Below are positions 30,026 through 38,394 of a DNA stretch of 64,000 nt, piece after piece. Position 1 is the first letter of the stretch. The number at the start of each line of letters is the position of its first letter. The notes beneath the pieces were generated by a model. That model was not told the DNA's origin. It saw only the letters and a program-made list of their open reading frames with translations, and did not search any database. The DNA lies in the NCBI GenBank assembly GCA_963169915.1, contig CAUJEM010000019.1, positions 1 through 64,000 on the forward strand, read 5' to 3'. A program made the position numbers and the translations under genes. The DNA is from Myxococcota bacterium. Its GTDB lineage: Bacteria > Myxococcota_A > Polyangia > Polyangiales > Polyangiaceae.

Positions 30026-30031
30026 TAGGCT
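30026..30031 (+). promoter_or_regulatory. -10-like TAGGCT, 7 nt before ccmE ATG
   Basis: TAGGCT, then 7 nt, then ATG. A -35-like TGGACC sits 17 bp upstream (30003-30008, 4 of 6 consensus). Confidence 0.5.
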
Positions 30032-30038
30032 CCCGCGC

Positions 30039-30623
30039 ATGTCTCGCCTCGACGAAGCGCTCTCCCACGCCGCGGGCTCGGAAGAGCCCTACGTGGACAC
30101 GCTGCCGCCGGTCACCACGAGCCCGGCCGCCAAGCCTCGGGCCAAGCGCTCGCTCGGGCTGCTGGCGGCCGTCGTGGTCATGGGTGGAGGGATCCTCACG
30201 CTGGTGTTCACCAGCTTCGAAGACTCGGCCATCTACTCCAAGGGCGTGGATGAGCTGCTGGCGGAGCGCGACAAGCTCACCCACCGCAGCGTCCGGGTCG
30301 AAGGCACCCTCGTGAAGGGCTCGCTCGTCAAGCGGGAGTCCCCCTGCGAGTACCGCTTCCAGGTCCAGAAGAAGGGCGCCACCTTGCCCGTCAGCTTCGC
30401 GCAGTGCGTGGTCCCCGACACCTTCCGGGACGTCCCGGGGATGGACGTGGAGGTCACCGCGGAGGGCAAGCTCGGCGAGGACGGGCACTTCACCGCCAGC
30501 CACATCATGGCCAAATGCCCCTCGAAATATGAGATGAACGATCGGCAGGCGCGCGGGGAGCAGAGCCCGCACGGCACGCTGACCGGGGAGGCCTCCGCCG
30601 TGGCGGCCCCCGGGGGTCACTGA
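30039..30623 (+). CDS. ccmE: Cytochrome c maturation haem chaperone CcmE, Cys type
   Basis: 194 residues. CcmE receives haem covalently from CcmC and hands it to the CcmF/H ligase in the periplasm. Seen: one N-terminal membrane anchor (about residues 38-58) and an OB-fold with VRVEGTLVKGSLVKR and VVPDTFRDVPGMDVEVTAEGKL. At the haem-binding site, C160-PSK-Y164 lies in HIMAKCPSKY where E. coli has HxxxY. The CxxxY form is known from some deltaproteobacteria and archaea, so this is a variant rather than a lesion. No other ccm gene is in the window; diheme cytochromes such as that at 54691 would need the pathway. Confidence 0.85.
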   Translation: MSRLDEALSHAAGSEEPYVDTLPPVTTSPAAKPRAKRSLGLLAAVVVMGGGILTLVFTSFEDSAIYSKGVDELLAERDKLTHRSVRVEGTLVKGSLVKRESPCEYRFQVQKKGATLPVSFAQCVVPDTFRDVPGMDVEVTAEGKLGEDGHFTASHIMAKCPSKYEMNDRQARGEQSPHGTLTGEASAVAAPGGH

Positions 30624-30679
30624 CCCTGGCAGCGCGCCCGAGGCCCCCGGCCGAGGGTGCAAGGCGGAGCAAGTCGTTC

Positions 30680-30685
30680 TAGGCT
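30680..30685 (+). promoter_or_regulatory. -10-like TAGGCT upstream of tRNA-Gln
   Basis: TAGGCT ends 14 nt before the tRNA 5' end. Since tRNAs are transcribed by the housekeeping polymerase, this supports TAGGCT as a vegetative -10 in this genome. The -35 position holds only a poor match (GTGCAA). Confidence 0.55.
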
Positions 30686-30699
30686 GCGCGCCGCCTCTC

Positions 30700-30770
30700 T
30701 CCGGCGTCGTCTAAAGGCAGGACAAGGGACTTTGAATCCCTGAATCATGGTTCGAATCCATGCGCCGGAA
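30700..30770 (+). tRNA. tRNA-Gln (anticodon TTG)
   Basis: Folded by eye: acceptor TCCGGCG pairs with CGCCGGA. The D stem GTCT pairs with GGAC. The anticodon stem AGGGA pairs with TCCCT, with loop CTTTGAA giving anticodon TTG. The T stem CATGG pairs with CCATG, with loop TTCGAAT. Discriminator A is at 30770, and CCA is not encoded (CCC follows). The length is 71 nt. Confidence 0.95.
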
Positions 30771-30931
30771 CCCCCTCCTCGTCCCTCCGCGGAACCCGCG
30801 GCGGCGGCGGTGGTCTCAGGGCCGTGGCGCGCGCCGCTCCAGCACCGCCGCGCGCGAGCGCGCATTCGGGCGCGTTGCCACGCGACGCCGCGCCCGATCC
30901 CGTCTACCGTGAGCGCAGCGTTTGGTGGGCC

Positions 30932-31543
30932 TTGACGGACGATCTGGACCCTTCGGCAGAACAAGCCCTCGTCGAGCGGCTCCGCTCCCACGACGAGCGC
31001 GCCTTCAATGAGTTCGTGCGCGCCTATGAGCTGCGCGTGTTTCGCCTCGTCCTGCGCATGGTGGGGCGCCGTGAAGAGGCAGAGGACATGGCGCAAGAGG
31101 TGTTCGTCCAGGTCTTCAAGGCCATCGGGAGCTTCCGCGGGGAGTCCAAGCTGAGCACCTGGGTGTACCGCATCACCGTCAACCTGTGTAAAAACCGCGT
31201 CAAGTACCTCTCTCGGCGCAAGAGCGGCGCGGAGGCGGAGCTCGAGCCCTTGGCCGAGCGAGCGCCGCTCCACCAAGCCAAGGGCGTCACCTTCGGCGAC
31301 GTGGCTCGGCCCGATCACTTGGTGGAGGGCTTCCAGGCCGAGCGCGTCCTGCAGCGCTGCATCGCGGAGCTCGAGGCGGACTTCCGCGAGGTCCTCGTCC
31401 TACGTGACGTCGAGGACCTCAGCTACGAAGAGATCGGCGAGATCACGGGGCTGCCCGCCGGCACCGTCAAGAGCAGGATCCACCGCGCACGCGCCATGCT
31501 CAAGACGCTCGTCGAGCAAGCGCTGGGAGAGAAGGTCTCATGA
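30932..31543 (+). CDS. ECF-type RNA polymerase sigma factor
   Basis: About 203 residues. Region 2 is clear (FNEFVRAYELRVFRLVLRM, then AEDMAQEVFVQVFKAI and LSTWVYRITVNLCKN). Region 4 is LSYEEIGEITGLPAGTVKSRIHRA. Regions 1 and 3 are lacking, as in RpoE-like ECF factors. The start is uncertain: TTG 30932 begins just before region 2 and gives a normal ECF length, while the frame stays open to a GTG at 30824 that would add 36 unusual residues. The next gene overlaps the stop (ATGA) and encodes a single-pass membrane protein, the usual position for an anti-sigma factor. Confidence 0.92.
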   Translation: MTDDLDPSAEQALVERLRSHDERAFNEFVRAYELRVFRLVLRMVGRREEAEDMAQEVFVQVFKAIGSFRGESKLSTWVYRITVNLCKNRVKYLSRRKSGAEAELEPLAERAPLHQAKGVTFGDVARPDHLVEGFQAERVLQRCIAELEADFREVLVLRDVEDLSYEEIGEITGLPAGTVKSRIHRARAMLKTLVEQALGEKVS

Positions 31544-31914
31544 GCGACGGAGAGCAACACCGAGACCCGCTCGAGGGCGCGACCGCGCCCGAGCACGACG
31601 CCGACCCCGCTGAGCCGGACGAGCAACGGCTCGTCCGCTCGCTGCTGCGTGGCACGCTGAGCGAGGAGCCAGAGGCGCCCCCGGATCTCCTGGGAGGAGT
31701 GCAGAAGAAGCTCCGCCAGCGCAGCGGCGGGAAATTCTACGCGGACGGCTGGAGCACCACGCGTGAGGAGCCGCTGGTGTTCTACCTCTACACCAGCGTC
31801 ATCCTGCTGGCGGTGGTGGTGTTCTTGTACCTGGCGCTCAGCACCTCCGCCGGGGTGCCGGTGGACGTGGTCAACGAGCCCGCGCCCGTGCAGCTCGTGC
31901 CCCCGAGCCGCTGA
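31540..31914 (+). CDS. Single-pass membrane protein, candidate anti-sigma factor
   Basis: 124 residues: an acidic N-terminus (residues 1-35), a conserved-looking amphipathic part with PPDLLGGVQKKLRQRSGGKFYADGW, one transmembrane helix (about 80-101), and a short ~20-residue exterior tail. It overlaps the sigma factor by 4 bp, so it is made with it. It lacks the HxxxCxxC zinc motif of ZAS anti-sigma factors, so the assignment rests on position and topology only. It could instead be an unrelated envelope protein. Confidence 0.6.
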   Translation: MSDGEQHRDPLEGATAPEHDADPAEPDEQRLVRSLLRGTLSEEPEAPPDLLGGVQKKLRQRSGGKFYADGWSTTREEPLVFYLYTSVILLAVVVFLYLALSTSAGVPVDVVNEPAPVQLVPPSR

Positions 31915-31940
31915 GCTACCGAAGGGTGCGGGCGCCGTGT

Positions 31941-31946
31941 TAGGCT
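31941..31946 (+). promoter_or_regulatory. -10-like TAGGCT, 7 nt before lipoprotein ATG
   Basis: TAGGCT is followed by GCGGCCC and ATG 31954. No Shine-Dalgarno sequence could fit in the gap. Confidence 0.5.
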
Positions 31947-31953
31947 GCGGCCC

Positions 31954-32454
31954 ATGAAGCGCCTCGCCCTGCTCTCGCTCGCGGTCCTGCTGCTGTCCAC
32001 CGGCGCTGGCTGCCGGAAGCTCACCCAACGGTTCACGGAGAAGGCCATCGAGAAGGCCACCGGCGGCGCCGTGGAGGTCAAGGACGACGGGGTCAGCATC
32101 CAGGCCACGGGCCAAGACGGCGAGCCGGCGGTGTTCTCGGCCGGGCGCGGCTCCAAGCTCCCGGAGGATTTCCCGAAGGAGGTCCCGCTCTACCCGGGCG
32201 CCAAGATCACGGCGGTCATGAGCATGGGCGCAGGGCACACCGTCACCCTGACCACCTCTGACGACCGTGACGCGGTCATCGGCTACTACAAGAAGCAGCT
32301 CAGCGGCTTCAAGCAGCTCATGGCGGCGGACACCGAAGAGGCGCAGCTCCTCTCGCTCCAGAAAGACAAGCTGACGGTCAACGTCTCGGCCAGCCGTAAC
32401 GGCCCCCAGGGGCAGACGGTCATCGCCCTCGTCATCAGCCGCCAGGAGTCATGA
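31954..32454 (+). CDS. Uncharacterised lipoprotein
   Basis: 166 residues. Signal peptide MKRLALLSLAVLLL ends in lipobox TGAGC (Cys20). The mature protein has a short helical part (RKLTQRFTEKAIEKAT) and an alpha/beta domain with LPEDFPKEVPLYPGAK and DAVIGYYKKQLSGF. This DFP...P.YPG pattern recurs in exported proteins of unknown function in many proteobacteria. It is separated from the sigma/membrane-protein pair by 39 bp and has its own -10-like box. Confidence 0.78.
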   Translation: MKRLALLSLAVLLLSTGAGCRKLTQRFTEKAIEKATGGAVEVKDDGVSIQATGQDGEPAVFSAGRGSKLPEDFPKEVPLYPGAKITAVMSMGAGHTVTLTTSDDRDAVIGYYKKQLSGFKQLMAADTEEAQLLSLQKDKLTVNVSASRNGPQGQTVIALVISRQES

Positions 32455-32518
32455 GCGCGCCCGTGGGCCCGCGGGCGGGGCGCCCGCTGCTGCGCGTCAC
32501 CCAGGCGCGCCGCTCACC

Positions 32519-33391
32519 ATGACCGCGCAGCTCGACCTCAGCCAGCCCATGCGCCTCTCGCTGAGGGTGCGGCTCGAGGACGCCACCTCGGAGCGGGCGC
32601 TCGCCCGAGCCTTGGAGGCCCTGGTCCACGCCACGCGCGCGCTCCCCTCGCTGCTCCTCCAAGACGAGAGCGACGTGAAGAGCATGCTCAGCGCCAGCTT
32701 CGTCGGCGCGCGCGACGAGCTCGTGCTCAGCGAGCGCGCCTTCTTCGAGCGCACGGCGCGCTTCGCGGCGCTGGCGCCGCTCACGCTCCAGTACGTCGAG
32801 CAGCTCAACCCCGCGCTGTGGCAGGAGGACCCCTTCTTCGGCGCCGGGCTCTGGGCCACCCAGGAGGCGCCCGCGGGCTCGCACGCCATCGTGCCGCTCG
32901 CCTTGGCCAGCGCCGCGCATCTGCCCGCGCTCATCACGCACCTGCGCGGGGTGGATCTCGACCACGAGACCTTCCATCGCGCGCTCATCACCGAGCTGGT
33001 GCGCGTGCACGGGCTCACCGAGCCCACGCTGGAGCTGCTGGCCTTCCGCGCCGTGGACGGCGCCGGCCAAGACGGACCTCAAGATCTAGCCTGGCTGCGC
33101 GCTCACTCGCCCTTCGGGGCCTGGCTCGACGCGCCCGGCGGGCTGCTCGCCTTCGCGCAGCGCGTCCATGAGCGCTCCCAACGCTCGGTGGAGCACTACC
33201 GCGCGCTCTACGTGGCCAACGCGGGCTGCGCGCTGGTGGAGGACGCGGCGGCGCACCAGCGGTGGCTCGGCGCCTTCCGGGATCAGGGGCTCCGCTTCCA
33301 CGCCGCCGACGAGCAGTACGCGCCGGTGGCGCTCGAGCCCCCCGCGAGCTTCGAGGAGGCCTGGCCCGCCGCGGCGGACGCCCTGGACTAG
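32519..33391 (+). CDS. Uncharacterised protein, 290 aa
   Basis: Not recognised. Soluble, with no signal peptide or membrane helix. The sequence is largely helical with conserved-looking aromatic pairs (FFERTARFAAL, DPFFGAGLW, DLDHETFHRALITELVRVHG). No catalytic signature was identified. The ATG at 32519 follows a short GC-rich gap after the lipoprotein gene. The stop overlaps the convergent beta-helix gene by 4 bp (33388-33391). Coding support is from codon bias and an undisturbed frame. Confidence 0.65.
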   Translation: MTAQLDLSQPMRLSLRVRLEDATSERALARALEALVHATRALPSLLLQDESDVKSMLSASFVGARDELVLSERAFFERTARFAALAPLTLQYVEQLNPALWQEDPFFGAGLWATQEAPAGSHAIVPLALASAAHLPALITHLRGVDLDHETFHRALITELVRVHGLTEPTLELLAFRAVDGAGQDGPQDLAWLRAHSPFGAWLDAPGGLLAFAQRVHERSQRSVEHYRALYVANAGCALVEDAAAHQRWLGAFRDQGLRFHAADEQYAPVALEPPASFEEAWPAAADALD

Positions 33392-35076
33392 CGCCGCCCC
33401 CTCCGGCCGCGACGACGCAGCGCCGCGGCCAGGGCGAGCGCGCCCAGGCTGAGCACGGCGCGCTGCCCCGCCGACGTAGCGACGGCGCAGCCGCAGCCTC
33501 CGTCCCGGCGAGACGGTGACGGCCCGGGCGGAACGTCGCCCAGCCGCCAGCTCGGCGCGCCCGGGCCCACGCTGCAGCCGCAGCCCGCGTCTTGGTCCGC
33601 GCTCGACGCCGTCGCGCCGGCGCCAGCGGCGCCAGCGGCGCCAGCGGCGCCGCCCTCGGCTCCGACCGCGCCCGCGCCGCCACCCCCCGCGGTCCCGCTG
33701 GCGCCGCCTCCAGCGCCGCCCGCCTCCCCACCCGCGCCGCCCGGCCCTGGCCAGGTGGACTCGTCCACCCACTCATAGGCGCCGAGATCCACCGCGGTCC
33801 CTTGGGGCCGCGGCACCCGACGGAGATCCTCCGCCGGGGCCTGCTCCGAGGAGCCCACGTCCACGGCGGGCGCGTCGGCGAGCAGCCGCAGATCCCACTG
33901 CGCCGGGCTCACGAAGTAGCGACTGAAGTCCGAGGTCTCGATGATCTGGTTGTGATCCTCCACCACGTTCGTCCCCGACAGCCGCAGCGCCATCGTGAGG
34001 TTGTTGCGGACGACGACGTTCTGGCTGGCCCGGCCGTCTTTGTGCTCGGTCACCATGATCCACGGCGGCCCGGGGCGCCCCTCCGCGTTGTCGATCACGG
34101 TGTTGTTGACGATGCGGGAGTCGAGCGCGCCGTAGAGCGAGATGCCATGCCAGTGATCGGTGACGACCACGTTGTTCTCTACCACCCAGCCGCTGAACAT
34201 CCCGTCGAAGCAGCCGAGGCCCTGCATCTGCCCCTTGAGCGGCCGCGCTGGGTCTTCCGAATTGATGAACACGTTGCCGCGCAGGGTGATGTTGCGCACC
34301 ACCCCCGTCCCCACGCCGCCTGAGCCGACGGACCAGCTCTGAAAGCCGTCGTCGTGGTTGGAGTCCACGCTGTCGTCGAGGTAGCTGTCCTGGACGAGGT
34401 TGTACTCGAAGAGGCCATCGTCCCCGAGGCCGCGCAGCCCGTCCGCGGAGAAGCCGAGGACGCGGTTGCCCCGCACGACGGCGCGCTGCCCGCTCACGCT
34501 GATGCCAAAGCGGACGCTACGGACCTCGTTGTCGAGCAGGGTGACGTCGTCGCCGGCCACGGAGATGCCGTTGCTCGCCACGTCCAGCCACTCCGTCACG
34601 CCCCAGCCGGAGGCGTCCTCCACGCTGTGGAGCCTACACGAGGCCACCGTGACTCGGCTCGCGCCCGCGCCGATGTCGAGCAGCGTGCCCTTCGTGGGGG
34701 TCGGCATGTACGCGGGGCTGACGTCGACGCCGCTCAGCTGCCAGCCGCTGGTGGCGCCGAAGCGCACGCGCCCGAGGCGGACGCCCTGGGCGCCACTCTT
34801 GGGGAGCACCACGATGGGGGGCTCGAAGTGTCCGCTCGTGAAGCTCGGCGTGCCGTGGTAGCCGGCGCCGAGGTAGAGGCGATCTCCCGCCTTCACGGTG
34901 GTGCCGATGAGGCCCCCGGCCGCGACCTCTTCCAGGGTGCGCCAGGGCCGCGCCGGGCTGCCGTCCCCGGAGGTGGAGCCGCTGGCGGGCTCCACGTAGT
35001 AGTCCGCGGCGAGCGCGCTCCCCGACCAGCTCCCCAGCAAGACACACGCCCCGAGGCTCAGTGAGTGACGCCGCAT
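33388..35076 (-). CDS. Exported right-handed beta-helix protein with MYXO-CTERM tail
   Basis: 562 residues. A Sec signal peptide (residues 1-21, ending SALA-ADYY) is followed by YYVEPASGSTSGDGSPARPWRT, the usual opening of parallel beta-helix/pectate-lyase-fold proteins. Then come many ~22-residue coils with N-V-V..N.V patterns (VVRGNRVLGF, VVENNVVVTD, IVNNTVIDN), a Gly/Ala linker of ~45 residues and the tail. The tail has two GCGC motifs (DAGCGCSV and DGGCGCAV), a hydrophobic stretch and RRRGRRGRR, matching the MYXO-CTERM sorting signal. Predicted cell-surface, possibly polysaccharide-binding or -cleaving. ATG 35076 fits the signal peptide. Confidence 0.86.
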   Translation of the reverse strand: MRRHSLSLGACVLLGSWSGSALAADYYVEPASGSTSGDGSPARPWRTLEEVAAGGLIGTTVKAGDRLYLGAGYHGTPSFTSGHFEPPIVVLPKSGAQGVRLGRVRFGATSGWQLSGVDVSPAYMPTPTKGTLLDIGAGASRVTVASCRLHSVEDASGWGVTEWLDVASNGISVAGDDVTLLDNEVRSVRFGISVSGQRAVVRGNRVLGFSADGLRGLGDDGLFEYNLVQDSYLDDSVDSNHDDGFQSWSVGSGGVGTGVVRNITLRGNVFINSEDPARPLKGQMQGLGCFDGMFSGWVVENNVVVTDHWHGISLYGALDSRIVNNTVIDNAEGRPGPPWIMVTEHKDGRASQNVVVRNNLTMALRLSGTNVVEDHNQIIETSDFSRYFVSPAQWDLRLLADAPAVDVGSSEQAPAEDLRRVPRPQGTAVDLGAYEWVDESTWPGPGGAGGEAGGAGGGASGTAGGGGAGAVGAEGGAAGAAGAAGAGATASSADQDAGCGCSVGPGAPSWRLGDVPPGPSPSRRDGGCGCAVATSAGQRAVLSLGALALAAALRRRGRRGRR

Positions 35077-35430
35077 GATGATGCTCCCGCCGGCGAGCGT
35101 ATCACAGTGCGAGCTGGCCTCCGCGAAGGGCCCGCTCCGCGCCGATCCTAGCGCCGCTCCACGCTCGCTCCCTCGAGCGCGGAGCGTCTCGAGGGCGTGG
35201 GCGGGAGGGCGTGGGTTCGGGGGACTGGACGCCTGGAGATGCCTCGCGCTAGCGGCGCCTCCCGTGTCGCCTTCTGCGTCCCGGAGCGGCGGCGGCACCC
35301 TGGGAGGGTTGATTGCGCGGCTCGCCTGTCGAGGTCGACGAGGGTGGAGCACCGATGCTCACGCCTCCTGGCGCGCAGCGACGACCAACACGAACTCACA
35401 CCGACGACGCTTCGCGCGCGGCGCCTCTCG
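35077..35430. other. Intergenic, no gene seen
   Basis: 354 bp between the start of the beta-helix gene and the end of the disrupted FGE-like gene. Short open frames are present on both strands but have no recognisable product and no consistent codon bias. A TACGCT hexamer on the minus strand about 24 nt before ATG 35076, followed by GGGAG, could be the promoter and ribosome site of the beta-helix gene. Confidence 0.5.
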
Positions 35431-37132
35431 TTAGGGACTCCTCGCGCAGCGGCCCGCGAGGTAGGCGTCACGAGTCGTCGGGATGTTGCTGTAGCGGGGC
35501 GCGGAGGTGAGGTCCGAGGCGTAGCCGTAGAACGAGCCACCCCGGACCACTCGATGGGAGGCTGAAGCGGTAGTAGCGCAGCTATTGCATGAGCCGGTTG
35601 GATAGGGGCTCGTGTACCAGTCCAGCGTCCACTCCCACACGCTCCCCGCCAAGTCCGACTGGCCCCAGCGGCCGTTGCCGGCGGGGACGGAGCCAACAGG
35701 GGCGATGTTGGTGAGGCCGGTGCAGCTCCCCGTGCCGTTCCAGTAACAGCCGTACACCGCTAGGGCCGTGTTGGCTCCTGGGTCGTCTGGGCCCCAGGCG
35801 TACTTCCGGTTCTGTGTACCGCCTGCCGACGCGTACTGCCACTCCGCCTCGCTCGGCAAAAAAGCCCCCGTCCCAGAGGCAGAAGGCGTAGAGGGCGAAC
35901 CAACCGAGGCAGTTCTGCGGCAGCTTCTCGTTGCTACTGGCGCTCGGTGTCCACGTCGAATACGTGGAATCGACGCAACTGGAAGTGAGCGTGCTGTCCC
36001 ACGTCGTCTTGTCCCCCGGCAACTGGCTGTTCCATGACGTGGCCCACCCCGGCTCGTAGCCGCCCCCCCGCCCCGCTGTTCACGAGCCCCGCGCCGCCGT
36101 TCAGGTGCGTGTGCTTGCCGGCTCCTGCCGCCGGACACCAGTTGCCTACCCACCCGTCCACGAACGCCCTGAAGCGCCCCACCGTCACCTCGTACTTGTC
36201 CAAGCGATAGCTGCTCACCGTCGCCGTGGTGCCAGAGGCCAGCGTCGTGGTCTCCCCACCCTGCACGAGCAGGCTGGTGCAGCGGCTCTCACTGTTCGGA
36301 CCGCAGTCGCTCTTGCCAGGGCCGCTGGTGGCGCAACTCGGAGCGACGCAGGCCCCGGAGGTGCAGACCTCCCCTATGCGGCACGCCTTGCGGTTGCTGC
36401 AGTTGCTGCCGCAGGCGCTCGGGTCGTTCAGGTTCACCTCGCAGCCGTTGCTCGGCTCTCCGTCGCAGTCCCGCGTGCTGCCCGTGCAGGCCTGGCACAG
36501 CCCCGCCGAGCAATACGCTGTCCCTGCGGGGCACGGCGCGGCGTCCCGCCACGTGCCCGTGCCGTCGCACTGCTGCGGCGCCGCGCCGTTGCAGCGCAGC
36601 GTGCCCGGCTCACAGCTCCCCACGCACGCGCCATTCACGCACGCCTGCCCGGCGCAGCTCTCCACCTCCTCCGCCGTCACCAGATCCGGGCCACACTGCT
36701 CGACCCCTTGTCCCTCGCAGTAGCTAGCCCCCGGCACCTTGCCCGCGCAGGCGGGCAGGATGGGCGCGCAGAGCCCCTGGCAACCGGCGCTCGTGTCACA
36801 CTTCTCCCCCACCCGGCAGGTGCCGTTCGCCTTCCACGTCCCGCCGTCGCAGATGAGCTGCGCCCCCTGCGCGTGTCCCGCGCACGCCAGCGCCCCGTTC
36901 GGCGCGCACCGCTCCCCCAGCGTCCCCGTCCCGCCACTCCCCGGCGTCCCGCCAACCCCTCCACTCCCGCTCACTCCCGCTCACTCCCGCTCACTCCCCC
37001 ACTCCCGCTCGCTCCTCCGCCCGCGCTCCCAACGGCTCGGCCATCGGCCGCCGGCTCCGTCGGCTCCTCGCCGCACCCCGCCCCCAGCGCCACGCTCACC
37101 ACCATCACCCCCACCAGGCTCCACGTGGACAT
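35431..37132 (-). pseudogene. Disrupted Cys-rich FGE/SUMF1-domain lipoprotein gene
   Basis: The intact product would be a ~560-residue lipoprotein. From ATG 37132 a signal peptide ends in lipobox LGAGC, followed by a Gly/Ser linker, Cys-rich repeats (CDGTGTWRDAAPC type) and a formylglycine-generating-enzyme-like domain (LDKYEVTVGRFRAFV, LPSEAEWQYASAGG, LAGSVWEWTLDWY, VVRGGSFYG, RCARSP). Three lesions break it. The GCGGGAGTGA decamer array at 36961-37010 leads to TGA in the signal-peptide frame. A run of seven C (plus strand 36063-36069) shifts frame by +1. A run of six A (35858-35863) shifts it again. Removing two decamers, one C and one A restores one continuous frame. Real decay, phase variation or assembly error are all possible. 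Confidence 0.8.
36961..37010 (-). repeat. Decanucleotide tandem repeat (GCGGGAGTGA)
   Basis: About five imperfect 10-bp units; the central three match almost perfectly. The unit length is not a multiple of three, so copy number sets the reading frame between the lipoprotein signal peptide and the rest of the FGE-like gene. The current copy number gives an early TGA; two fewer units would be in frame. Confidence 0.8.
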
Positions 37133-37332
37133 CGCGGCGCCAAGCTACCAGACCCAGGCCCTAGAGGTCACCGCCGCGCCGCACGGACGCGCCGCTGGAG
37201 CGCCCGCTCAGCGGAGAGGACGACACCAGCCGACTTGCCACCCACCGCCCGCTCGCCCACTCCCTCTCACCCGCTCCCTCCACGACGAGCCGTGACGAGC
37301 GGCGACCCCGGCGTGGGCTCGGGGGATACGCC

Positions 37333-38388
37333 TCAGCCGGAGCCCGCGAGCGCGCGCGCGACCAGCGCCTGAAAGTGGGCGATGAGCCGCTCCGAGCGCG
37401 GCATCAGGCGCCCCGCGTCGAGCAGGCCGCTGGTGACCCCTCGCTGCACCCGCTCCACGAGCGCGCGGTCCTCCTCTCCCACCTGGTCGTCCAGCGCGAG
37501 CAGCTCGGCGAACCAGGCGTCGTCCGCGTCCTCACCGACGAAGTAGTCGAGGAAGCGCTCGGTCCTCGCGGGGGCGCGCGGGAGGAGCGGGCCGATGGAG
37601 AGGTTCTGGCGCCCTGGGTAGATGTTGAGGATGGTCCCAGGGAAGAGCAGGTGAAACTGCCCGCGCGAGACCGCACCTTCGAACGTGGCCTCAGCGCCGG
37701 CGCGTACCGGACACTCCTGGCTGAGCCGCGGGCCCTGCGCCTCGAGCTGGTACGCCTCCTCGCTGACGTCGATGGCGCGGATGAGGCCGGGGTGGACGAC
37801 CGGGCAGTGGTAGCACTCCAGGAAATTCTCCGCGACGATCTTCCAGTTGGCCTCGAGCGTCGAGGTCGAGCGCTTGACGAAGCGCAAGGCGTCCACGTCC
37901 ACGCCCCCCGCGGCCACGCGCGCTGGGAGGTCTCCGAGCAGCTCCGCGAGCGGCGGCGCCTGCGGCGAGGTGCACACGAACAGCAGCGCACCCCAGCGCT
38001 CGAGCCGCAGCGGCAGCAACCCGAGCTCGACGGTGTCGCCGTCATCCTCGGCGGACAGGCGCGGCGCCCGCAAGAGGCGCCCGTCGAGGCCGTAGGTCCA
38101 GGCGTGGTACGGGCACTGGAGATTCCTCTTCGTGCCGGCGCCGTCGCACACGAGCGCGCCGCGGTGCCGGCAGACGTTCAGGAGCGCGCGCAGGGTGTCT
38201 TGCTCGTCCCGCACCAGGACGATGGGCACCGTGCCGGCGTGCGTGGCCTTGAAGCTCCCGCGGCTGGGGAGCTCCCCGGCGTGACCCACGTAGTGCCAGG
38301 CGGGCGCGAAGATGCGCCGCTGCTCCTCCGCCAAGATGGCCGGCTCCGAATAGTAGGCGTACGGGAGCGTCCTCGTTCCTGCCGTCAT
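37333..38388 (-). CDS. Rieske-type aromatic-ring-hydroxylating/choline-monooxygenase-like oxygenase alpha subunit
   Basis: 351 residues. The Rieske [2Fe-2S] motif is CRHRGALVCD...CPYHAW (about residues 73-96). The mononuclear iron site is NFLECYHCPVVHPGL, with the preceding NWK.VAEN segment. This pattern is that of ring-hydroxylating oxygenases and choline monooxygenase/GbcA-type demethylases. No ferredoxin reductase or small subunit is adjacent, so the substrate and electron donor are unknown; the absence of a beta subunit favours the GbcA/CMO-like type. TACCAT lies 6 nt before the ATG and a TAGGCT about 36 nt upstream. Confidence 0.88.
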   Translation of the reverse strand: MTAGTRTLPYAYYSEPAILAEEQRRIFAPAWHYVGHAGELPSRGSFKATHAGTVPIVLVRDEQDTLRALLNVCRHRGALVCDGAGTKRNLQCPYHAWTYGLDGRLLRAPRLSAEDDGDTVELGLLPLRLERWGALLFVCTSPQAPPLAELLGDLPARVAAGGVDVDALRFVKRSTSTLEANWKIVAENFLECYHCPVVHPGLIRAIDVSEEAYQLEAQGPRLSQECPVRAGAEATFEGAVSRGQFHLLFPGTILNIYPGRQNLSIGPLLPRAPARTERFLDYFVGEDADDAWFAELLALDDQVGEEDRALVERVQRGVTSGLLDAGRLMPRSERLIAHFQALVARALAGSG

Positions 38389-38394
38389 GGCTCG

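Noticed and set aside
36105-37295. 396-residue plus-strand open frame across the disrupted FGE gene
   Set aside because: Low-complexity Ala/Arg/Pro translation with no domain; the opposite strand has the Cys-rich and FGE motifs.
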